The position numbers were made by a program, and so were the translations under genes. 64,000 nt of DNA from contig NZ_JAAXMS010000011.1 of the NCBI RefSeq assembly GCF_012290005.1, positions 1 to 64,000 of the forward strand. Direction: 5' to 3'. Within the stretch, counting starts at the first letter, position 1. Each line of letters begins with the position of its first letter. Origin of the DNA: Crateriforma spongiae (GTDB lineage Bacteria; Planctomycetota; Planctomycetia; Pirellulales; Pirellulaceae). Positions 28,397-35,215 of the stretch are shown here, in pieces. The notes under the pieces are model-generated. The model was not told where the DNA came from. It searched no databases and worked only from the letters and a program-made list of their open reading frames with translations.

Positions 28397-28419
28397 CTGT
28401 TGAGAACCGTTCTCAGCAG
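28397..28419. promoter_or_regulatory. Fur-box-like 7-1-7 palindrome upstream of korAB
   Basis: TGAGAAC-C-GTTCTCA at 28401-28415 is a perfect 7-1-7 inverted repeat. It differs from the common Fur-type half-sites TGAGAAT/ATTCTCA by one base in each arm. The symmetry extends outward four more bases on each side with a single mismatch (28397-28419). It lies about 320 bases before korA, so control of korAB by it is only a suggestion. Confidence 0.4.
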
Positions 28420-28438
28420 CCTCTTGCGTCAAAACTGA

Positions 28439-28490
28439 CGATTTGCCACGCTGCGGCAGATCGAAGCGGGCTCGCAAAGTTGGCAAATCG
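28439..28490. other. Long-arm inverted repeat upstream of korAB
   Basis: CGATTTGCCA (28439-28448) and TGGCAAATCG (28481-28490) are perfectly complementary across a 32-base loop. It could be an operator pair, a leader structure or the border of the repeat array. No T-run follows, so a terminator is unlikely. Confidence 0.35.
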
Positions 28491-28735
28491 GGTAAAGAGC
28501 GTGGAAAATCCGACCTTCCGGTGATCCTGAACTAGCCGTGCTCGGTCCGAATTATAGAATTTTTAACAAGTATCCGATCCGGAATGATCGATACATCCCA
28601 CACGGCCGGCCCGATTCGAACGAAGGGCACAACCGCCACAACCCGCTGGCGGATGCAAAATTGTCGCGTCATTGACCGCGGCAACCTCATTGCCGGCTGT
28701 CATTTTGAACACTCAAGCCTTTGCACGGTTTTTCC

Positions 28736-30661
28736 ATGACGGCATCCCAACCCGGTCCCCTGGCCAACGACGTCTCCGGCACCGAAGTATCCGACAACGC
28801 CGGAAAATCGGTGCGTTCGGTTACCGGGATCACGGTTCGTTTGGCCGGCGATAGTGGCGATGGGATGCAGTTGTTGGGCACCCAACTGACCAACACCAGC
28901 GCGCTGGCCGGCAACGACGTCGCGACATTCCCCGATTTCCCTGCGGAGATCCGCGCCCCGCGTGGGACTCGCGCCGGTGTGTCCGGGTTCCAGTTGCAGT
29001 TCGCTTCGGAAGAAATCTTCACGCCCGGCGACACGCTGGACGCCCTGGTCGTGATGAACCCGGCCGCGTTGGTCACCAACCTGGGCGATCTTCGCAAAGG
29101 CGGCATCTTGATCGCCAACGAAGACGGCTTCAACGCGAAAGAATTCAAGCTGGCCAAGGTCGAATCGGACCCGCTGGAATCGGACATCATCAACCAGTCG
29201 TATCGATTGGTGAAGGTTCCGATGACCAAGCTGACTCGAGCCGCGGTGGAAGAACACGGCTTGAGCGCCAAAAACGCCGATCGTTGCAAGAACTTCTTCG
29301 CAATGGGGTTGGTGTACTGGCTGTTCGGCCGGTCCTTGGAACCCACCCTGCGGTTCATCCAAGAAAAGTTCTACAAGAAACCAGACGTGGTCGCGGCCAA
29401 TGAAGCGGCACTGCGTGCGGGATGGGCTTACGGCGAAACGACCGAAGCTTTTGGCGAATCGTATAGTGTCGACGCTGCGGAATTGCAGCCAGGCACGTAC
29501 CGCAACATCATGGGCAACCAGGCGTTGGCTTGGGGGCTGATCACGGCGTCAAAGATCTCGGGTAAAGAACTGTTTTACGGCACTTATCCGATCACGCCCG
29601 CATCCGACATCCTGCACGAACTGACCAAGCACAAGAACTTCGGCGTGCGAACCTTCCAAGCGGAAGACGAGATCGCCGCGATTTGTGCCACCATCGGTGC
29701 CGCGTTCGGCGGCGAAATGGCAGTCACCGCCAGCAGCGGTCCTGGAATCGCGCTCAAGGGCGAAGCCATGGGCTTGGGCGTGATGATGGAAATGCCCATG
29801 ATCGTGATCAACGTCCAACGTGGCGGTCCCAGCACAGGTTTGCCCACGAAGACCGAACAGAGCGACTTGTTGCAAGCGATGTTCGGACGCAACGGTGAAG
29901 CCCCGATGCCGGTTTTGGCTCCGTGTTCGCCCGCGGACTGTTTCGACATGGCGATCGAGGCTTGGCGAATCGCCGCTGAAACGATGACCCCGGTCATGCT
30001 GTTGTCCGACGGTTACATCGCCAATGGCAGCGAGCCGTGGAAGATTCCGGAAATGAATTCGTTGCCCAAGATCACGATCCAGCACCCGCCGGCCACGTCG
30101 GGCGAAGAACCGTTCTTGCCGTACGAGCGTGACGAAAACCTGTCGCGACCTTGGGCCGTTCCCGGAACCGACGGACTGATGCACCGCATCGGCGGTCTGG
30201 AGAAAGAAGACCGCACGGGCAACGTCAGCTATGACCCAGACAACCACCAACACATGGTTCAAACCCGCGCGGAAAAGGTCGCTCGGATCGCCGACCGGAT
30301 TCCCGAACAGGACGTGTTGGGTGAAACCAGCGGTGACGTGTTGGTCGTTTCGTGGGGCGGGACCTACGGTGCCTGTCACACCGCCGTCAGCCGTGCCCGG
30401 ATGGACGGACACGACGTCAGCCACGCGCACCTGCGTTACCTGAACCCGATGCCACGCAACATCGGCACGCTGTTGAAATCGTTCCGCAAAGTCATCGTGC
30501 CGGAATTGAACGCCGGACAGCTGCGGATGCTGTTACGCAGCGAATTCCTGGTCGACTGCATCGGCATCAACAAGATCAAAGGCAAGCCGTTTACGGTGAA
30601 CGAACTGGTCGATGCGATCCAGTCGCACGCCGCGCCGGCTCGCAAAAGCAAAGCCGGATAA
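28736..30661 (+). CDS. korA: 2-oxoacid:ferredoxin oxidoreductase, alpha subunit (fused gamma-alpha)
   Basis: About 641 residues from the ATG at 28736 (a TTG at 28721 adds five residues). The N-terminal gamma domain begins near 25 with VRLAGDSGDGMQLLGTQL. The alpha domain begins near 265 with GNQALAWGLITA and carries the conserved GTYPITPASDILHEL near 282 and the FQAEDEIAA and GEAMGLGVMMEMP stretches that shape the TPP site. It works with KorB to oxidise 2-oxoglutarate (or another 2-oxoacid) to an acyl-CoA, passing electrons to ferredoxin. korB follows after 150 bases on the same strand. The oxygen-sensitive enzyme type is common in planctomycetes. Confidence 0.93.
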   Translation: MTASQPGPLANDVSGTEVSDNAGKSVRSVTGITVRLAGDSGDGMQLLGTQLTNTSALAGNDVATFPDFPAEIRAPRGTRAGVSGFQLQFASEEIFTPGDTLDALVVMNPAALVTNLGDLRKGGILIANEDGFNAKEFKLAKVESDPLESDIINQSYRLVKVPMTKLTRAAVEEHGLSAKNADRCKNFFAMGLVYWLFGRSLEPTLRFIQEKFYKKPDVVAANEAALRAGWAYGETTEAFGESYSVDAAELQPGTYRNIMGNQALAWGLITASKISGKELFYGTYPITPASDILHELTKHKNFGVRTFQAEDEIAAICATIGAAFGGEMAVTASSGPGIALKGEAMGLGVMMEMPMIVINVQRGGPSTGLPTKTEQSDLLQAMFGRNGEAPMPVLAPCSPADCFDMAIEAWRIAAETMTPVMLLSDGYIANGSEPWKIPEMNSLPKITIQHPPATSGEEPFLPYERDENLSRPWAVPGTDGLMHRIGGLEKEDRTGNVSYDPDNHQHMVQTRAEKVARIADRIPEQDVLGETSGDVLVVSWGGTYGACHTAVSRARMDGHDVSHAHLRYLNPMPRNIGTLLKSFRKVIVPELNAGQLRMLLRSEFLVDCIGINKIKGKPFTVNELVDAIQSHAAPARKSKAG

Positions 30662-30811
30662 GATCGATCCGGTCACCGTGTCATCTGTGATTCGGTTGCG
30701 AACAGGCGTTTGCACCGGAGACTCGCGTGACGCTTCACCGATCGACCTGCCGTTCCGTTCCTTCGCTGCCACCCCGACATTTCAACGTTCTCCTGCAAGA
30801 CCGAGCCACTC

Positions 30812-31822
30812 ATGTCTTTGCCCGTTCTGAAAGCCACCGACTTTGCCTCCGATCAAGACGTCCGCTGGTGCCCCGGCTGTGGCGACTATTCGATCCTGGC
30901 CCAGATGAAGAAAGTCTTGCCCAACGTCGGCGTGCCGCGTGAAAAGATCGTCTTCATCAGCGGGATTGGTTGCAGCAGCCGTTTTCCGTACTACATGAAC
31001 ACCTACGGGATGCACAGCATCCACGGACGTGCACCGGGGTTTGCCACCGGATTGAAGTCGACTCGGCCCGATCTGATGGTTTGGGTGATCACCGGCGACG
31101 GTGACTCGTTGTCCATTGGCGGCAACCACTTCATCCATGCGATCCGCCGGAACTTGGACATCAACATCGTTTTGTTCAACAACCGGATCTATGGATTGAC
31201 CAAGGGCCAATACAGCCCGACCAGCGCCGAAGGCCAGATCACCAAGAGCACCCCGATGGGCTCGATCGATCACCCGCTCAGCCCGCTGTCGATCGCATTG
31301 GCCGCCGAGGCCACCTTCGTCGCGCGCAGCATGGACGCCCACGTCAAGCACCTCGGCGACATGCTGATGGCTGCGTCCCAGCACAAGGGCACGTCGCTGG
31401 TGGAGGTGTACCAGAACTGCAACGTCTTCAACGACGGCGCGATGGCGTACGCCCAGGAAAAGAAACAGCGTCCGAACAACATCATCGAACTGGAACACGG
31501 CAAGCCGATGATCTTCGGCGAAAACCGTGATAAAGGGATCCGTCTGACCGGCAACCACTTGGAAGTCGTCGACACCGCGGACGTGCCCGCCGATGATCTG
31601 CTGATTCACGACGCCCACAACCCGGATCCGTCGATCCAAATGATGCTGGCTCGCATGCGTTACCCGGTGATGCCCGAACCGTTCGGCATCTTGCGTCAGG
31701 TCGACGGCGTTGCCACCTACAACGACCAGATCAACGATCAAGTCACGACGGCGAAGCGGGAAAAGGGCGAAGGCGATTTGAACACCCTGTTCCATTCGGG
31801 CGACACCTGGAACGTCGCCTGA
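30812..31822 (+). CDS. korB: 2-oxoacid:ferredoxin oxidoreductase, beta subunit
   Basis: 336 residues. CPGCGDYSI at about 20-28 and the Cys in GIGCSSRFPYY are the family's iron-sulfur ligands. The TPP/Mg motif is ITGDGDSLSIGGNH at about 93-106, with NNRIYGLTKGQYSPTS near 123 closing it. It forms the catalytic heterodimer with KorA: TPP and a 4Fe-4S cluster lie in this subunit. No gene for a ferredoxin is seen next to it. The 150-base gap after korA has no clear terminator, so the two are probably cotranscribed. Confidence 0.94.
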   Translation: MSLPVLKATDFASDQDVRWCPGCGDYSILAQMKKVLPNVGVPREKIVFISGIGCSSRFPYYMNTYGMHSIHGRAPGFATGLKSTRPDLMVWVITGDGDSLSIGGNHFIHAIRRNLDINIVLFNNRIYGLTKGQYSPTSAEGQITKSTPMGSIDHPLSPLSIALAAEATFVARSMDAHVKHLGDMLMAASQHKGTSLVEVYQNCNVFNDGAMAYAQEKKQRPNNIIELEHGKPMIFGENRDKGIRLTGNHLEVVDTADVPADDLLIHDAHNPDPSIQMMLARMRYPVMPEPFGILRQVDGVATYNDQINDQVTTAKREKGEGDLNTLFHSGDTWNVA

Positions 31823-32232
31823 TCACGTTTGCGAAGCGATCATCGCCCGGGTGGTGGTGATACTTGCACTCGAATCCGCGTGTCATCGTCCGACTGCCCT
31901 GGCATGACGCTTCGGCATTCGCCGCGTGGGCACTGATTTAGAGCGCGTTCGGTCTTCTTTTGAACATTCACGGGCACTTCACGGATGAAGTCACCGCCGA
32001 TGTCTCCGACGAATCATGCCGCCATCACTTTTGTGACGGTGTCCCCCACCGTACGCGCGGCGGAAAATTCGTATCATGACGCTCTTTCGGGCCGAAATGC
32101 GGAATCGGATTCGGTTTCATCCAGATCCGCTTCTCGGTACCCGCATCATCGCGTTCACGTCGCGGCGCGGCGGTCGCACCCATCCATCGCACATTGACAT
32201 CGCATTCACCCAGCATCGCAGAGGCTTACCCC
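31823..32232 (+). other. Intergenic region before cysK
   Basis: About 410 bases with no supported gene. A small imperfect hairpin, ATCACTTTTGTGAC, lies near 32023-32040. The region must hold the cysK promoter and any korB terminator, but neither is clear. Confidence 0.35.
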
Positions 32233-33174
32233 ATGCCGCGAAATCACACGTTTGACAACGTCGCCAAGGCGATCGGTGACACCCCGATGATTCGCATCAA
32301 CCGCCTGGTCCCCGACGACCATGCGACGGTGTTCGCGAAGTGCGAATTTTTCCAACCGCTGAACAGTGTCAAAGACCGGATCGGCGTCGCGATGATCGAA
32401 GCCGGCGAGAAAGACGGCAGCATCACGTCGGAAACCCACGTCATCGAGCCGACCAGCGGCAACACCGGCATCGCGTTGGCCTTCGTCTGTGCCGCCAAAG
32501 GATACAAGTTGACGCTGACGATGCCGGAATCGATGTCCGTCGAACGGCGAGCCCTGTTGCGGGCGATGGGCGCGAACCTAGTTTTGACACCGGCCGCCGA
32601 CGGGATGGGCGGTGCCATCGAAAAGGCTCACGAATTGGTCACCCAGACCGACAGTGCTTTCATGCCACAACAGTTCGAAAACCCGGCCAACCCGGCGATC
32701 CACGAAGCGACCACGGGACCGGAGATCTGGGAAGACAGCGATCACAACATCGATGCGATCGTCGCCGGCGTCGGCACCGGCGGAACCATCACCGGGGTCG
32801 CACGTTATCTGAAGTCACGCAATCCGGACTTCAAAGCCATTGCGGTGGAACCAAAGCATTCGCCGGTCATCAGCGGTGGGTCGCCAGGCAAGCACCGCAT
32901 CCAAGGCATCGGTGCCGGCTTCATCCCCAAGAATTTGGACACCGCAATCATTGATGACGTGATCCAAGTCGACGACGAAGACGCGTTCGCTTGGGGCCGC
33001 AAGCTGGCCAAGGAAGAAGGCATCGTGGCGGGGATCAGCAGCGGTGCCAACATGTGTGCTGCCGCCCAATTGGCCGCTCGACCGGAAATGAAAGGCAAGC
33101 GAATCGTCACGATCATGTGCAGCCTGGGCGAACGCTATCTCAGCACACCGCTGTTCGGCGACCTGGGTCTATAG
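32233..33174 (+). CDS. cysK: Cysteine synthase A
   Basis: 313 residues from the ATG at 32233, which has a GAGG ribosome-binding site upstream; the frame extends back to 32194 but that part is not conserved. PLP-binding Lys lies in NSVKDRIG (about 47), the substrate loop is PTSGNTGIAL near 73-82, and the phosphate loop is GVGTGGTITGVARYL. It makes L-cysteine from O-acetylserine and sulfide in the cytoplasm. A cluster of repeat modules begins about ten bases after its stop, facing the convergent DUF559 gene. Confidence 0.95.
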   Translation: MPRNHTFDNVAKAIGDTPMIRINRLVPDDHATVFAKCEFFQPLNSVKDRIGVAMIEAGEKDGSITSETHVIEPTSGNTGIALAFVCAAKGYKLTLTMPESMSVERRALLRAMGANLVLTPAADGMGGAIEKAHELVTQTDSAFMPQQFENPANPAIHEATTGPEIWEDSDHNIDAIVAGVGTGGTITGVARYLKSRNPDFKAIAVEPKHSPVISGGSPGKHRIQGIGAGFIPKNLDTAIIDDVIQVDDEDAFAWGRKLAKEEGIVAGISSGANMCAAAQLAARPEMKGKRIVTIMCSLGERYLSTPLFGDLGL

Positions 33175-33183
33175 TCGCCGTCT

Positions 33184-33489
33184 TCACCCTCCCTCCACGT
33201 ACGTCGTGACGCGTCAGCGGCCGGGCCCCCACAAATTCACCCTCCCTCCGGGAGGGTCGAGCCTAGGCGAGGGGAGGGCCGCGTCGCATCGACAAACCGA
33301 ACCCGCGGCTAGCGCCCAGCGGCTCAAATCGTCGCCTTTCGCTCCCGCGAAAGTAGCGTCCGCCCCACCCCCAAACTCCCTCCCCGGAATCTCGTTCCTC
33401 GATTCCGACCCTCCCAAAAACAGGAGGGTGAATTCAAACTGTCCTTCACCCTCCCTCCGGGAGGGTCGAGCCTACGCGAGGGGAGGGCC
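33184..33489 (+). repeat. S-P-R-U-Q-P repeat block left of DUF559 copy A
   Basis: The order is S (about 33184-33230), P (33238-33280), R (CCGCGGCTAGCGCCC, about 33291-33330), U (CTTTCGC/GCGAAAG hairpin, about 33331-33366), Q (about 33375-33440) and P (33447-33489). The two P modules are 209 bases apart, the same as in the second block at 42.5 kb. The final P contains the stop codon of the DUF559 gene. Confidence 0.85.
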
Positions 33490-33966
33490 GTGTCTCCCTT
33501 CCCTACCTCTCTTCGCGGGCGACGCATGAACGCTGCGAAACCCGGATCCACCCAGCGCTCTCTTGCGAAACTCGTACGGAATTTCCAAGAAACTCGCGAT
33601 CGCGCGACATACCGCCTCAGCGTCCTGTTCGACCTCTTGGTCGGTGAACCGAATGGCTCGCCAACCCAAGCCTTCGATCGCTTTTTGCCTTTGCAAATCG
33701 GATTCGGCATTCTCGTCGTGATACCCGCCGTCGATTTCAACGACGAGTTGCTCGCTGACGCAAGCGAAATCCGCGATGAACGATCCGACCGGGTGTTCAC
33801 GTCGAAACTTGAGTCCGCACAACTGCTTGCCACGGAGCAAACTCCAAAGCAGCCCTTCGGAGGTGGTCGACTCACTTCTGCGCTGACGTGCATGATTGAT
33901 CAGACGCTGTTCGCTCGTCTTTCTCGCCACCGCACACCCTCCCCGCGTGAGTTCGCTGGAGCTCAC
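33472..33966 (-). CDS. DUF559 (Vsr-like) endonuclease-like protein, copy A, repeat-embedded
   Basis: Up to 164 residues. The core LLWSLLRGKQLCGLKFRREH, then SFIADFACVSEQLVVEIDGG and H83, is the DUF559 fold, related to Vsr-type PD-(D/E)XK nucleases; D66, E77, D79 and H83 are the likely metal-site residues. The frame opens at a GTG (33966) inside a Q-like repeat hairpin. A more natural start may be the internal GTG that gives MARKTSEQR. Its stop falls inside a P module, so the last residues are encoded by the repeat. It is about 89% identical in protein to copy B (42798-43271). The activity is a family inference; its DNA target is unknown. A long open frame on the other strand is a shadow. Confidence 0.8.
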   Translation of the reverse strand: MSSSELTRGGCAVARKTSEQRLINHARQRRSESTTSEGLLWSLLRGKQLCGLKFRREHPVGSFIADFACVSEQLVVEIDGGYHDENAESDLQRQKAIEGLGWRAIRFTDQEVEQDAEAVCRAIASFLEIPYEFRKRALGGSGFRSVHASPAKRGREGRHGPPLA

Positions 33967-34108
33967 TTCGCGACCCTCCCGCAGAGCAGGAGGGTAAAAT
34001 CAAACCGTCCTTCACCCTCCCTCCACGTGAGCCGTGACGCGTCAGCGGCCCGGCCCATACGAATTCACCCTCCCTCCGGGAGGGTCGAGCCTAAGCGAGG
34101 GGAGGGCT
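33935..34108 (+). repeat. Q'-S-P repeat block right of DUF559 copy A
   Basis: A Q-like module in which GTGAGTTC...GAGCTCAC replaces the GGAATC...GATTCC stem (about 33935-34000), then S (about 34024-34057) and P (34065-34108). P is about 619 bases from the P module on the other side of the gene. The remaining 34109-34175 holds nothing recognisable. Confidence 0.8.
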
Positions 34109-34175
34109 GCTGTTGTAATACCCTCAGGCTCCGAATAACAGCTCGCAACCTGTTCCGACGTGTCAAACCCAACGT

Positions 34176-35081
34176 TCAAGAAACCGCCGCGGCCGAAATC
34201 CCAAACGCGTTCAAAGTCGCCGCCAGCTTCTCCTTGCCGGCGTCGTCCAGCGGCGTCATCGGCAATCGCAATTCACCGCTGTCACGCCCCAGCATCGCCA
34301 TCGCCGCTTTGACCGGAATCGGGTTGGTCGCCAGTCCCAGCATGTTGCTGCACAGCGAATACAAACGGTGATGCAGCCGCTGGGCCGTCGCCAAATCACC
34401 GGCCACGGCCGCTTGAACCAACTCGCTCATGTCGCCCGGGACGATATTGCCCGCCACGCTGATCACGCCTTCCGCACCCACACTGATCATCGGCAACGTC
34501 AACGAATCGTCGCCCGACAGCACCGTCAGGTCGGTCGATCCCAAAACCGCGGTGCACTGGTCCAGCGAACCGGTCGCTTCCTTGACCATCGTGATGCCCG
34601 GAACATCGCTCAGCCGCGCAATCGTGTCGACTTCGATGTTCTTTCCCGTACGCCCGGGAATGTTGTAGACGCACACCGGGATATCAACGGCTTCGGCCAC
34701 CGCTTTGAAGTGCTGGTAAAACCCTTCCTGCGTCGGCTTGTTGTAATACGGGGCGACCTGCAGCGTCGCGTCGGCACCTTCGGCCGCCGCGCGTTTGGTC
34801 AATCGCAACGCTTCGGCGGTACTGTTGCTGCCCGTTCCCGCCATCACTTTGCAGCGACCGGCAGCGATTTGGATCACTTCGCCGATCACCTTCTCGTGCT
34901 CATCGTGCGACAGCGTCGGGCTCTCACCGGTCGTACCGGCGGGAACCAGACAAGTGATGCCGGCTGCGATCTGAAATTCGACCTGTTCGCGAAGGCGTCC
35001 ATAGTCGACTTCGCCGTCACGAAACGGCGTCACAATGGCGACCGATAAGCCAGCGAAATCCGAACCTTTGCGTGTCGTCAT
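34176..35081 (-). CDS. dapA: 4-hydroxy-tetrahydrodipicolinate synthase
   Basis: About 301 residues from the ATG at 35081; 13 further upstream codons are open but unconserved. The TIM-barrel signature GTTGES lies at 49-54, the catalytic Tyr is in VYNIPGRTG (139), the Arg of the carboxylate site is at 144 and the Schiff-base Lys is in MVKEATG (167). It condenses pyruvate and aspartate semialdehyde in the lysine and diaminopimelate pathway, in the cytoplasm. No other dap genes are adjacent. It lies between repeat modules and the ASPIC lipoprotein gene, which is upstream on the same strand. Confidence 0.94.
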   Translation of the reverse strand: MTTRKGSDFAGLSVAIVTPFRDGEVDYGRLREQVEFQIAAGITCLVPAGTTGESPTLSHDEHEKVIGEVIQIAAGRCKVMAGTGSNSTAEALRLTKRAAAEGADATLQVAPYYNKPTQEGFYQHFKAVAEAVDIPVCVYNIPGRTGKNIEVDTIARLSDVPGITMVKEATGSLDQCTAVLGSTDLTVLSGDDSLTLPMISVGAEGVISVAGNIVPGDMSELVQAAVAGDLATAQRLHHRLYSLCSNMLGLATNPIPVKAAMAMLGRDSGELRLPMTPLDDAGKEKLAATLNAFGISAAAVS

Positions 35082-35215
35082 CTTTGCTTTCAATGTCGGA
35101 GTCTTGAATTTTGGCATCAACTTACCGGAACCGCACCAGATTCTGTAGGGTCAATCAGTGCGGGGCGATCCAGAAAAGCCGGCCTGGTGAAGAGCCCCCC
35201 AGGGTTCCGGCTGGA

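Noticed and set aside
33490-34371. Long plus-strand open frame (about 293 residues) opposite DUF559 copy A; a similar one of about 204 residues lies at 42831-43445
   Set aside because: They are open in both blocks because the two copies are nearly identical in DNA. Their products are low-complexity and change character where repeats begin, while the minus-strand frame encodes a recognisable DUF559 domain.
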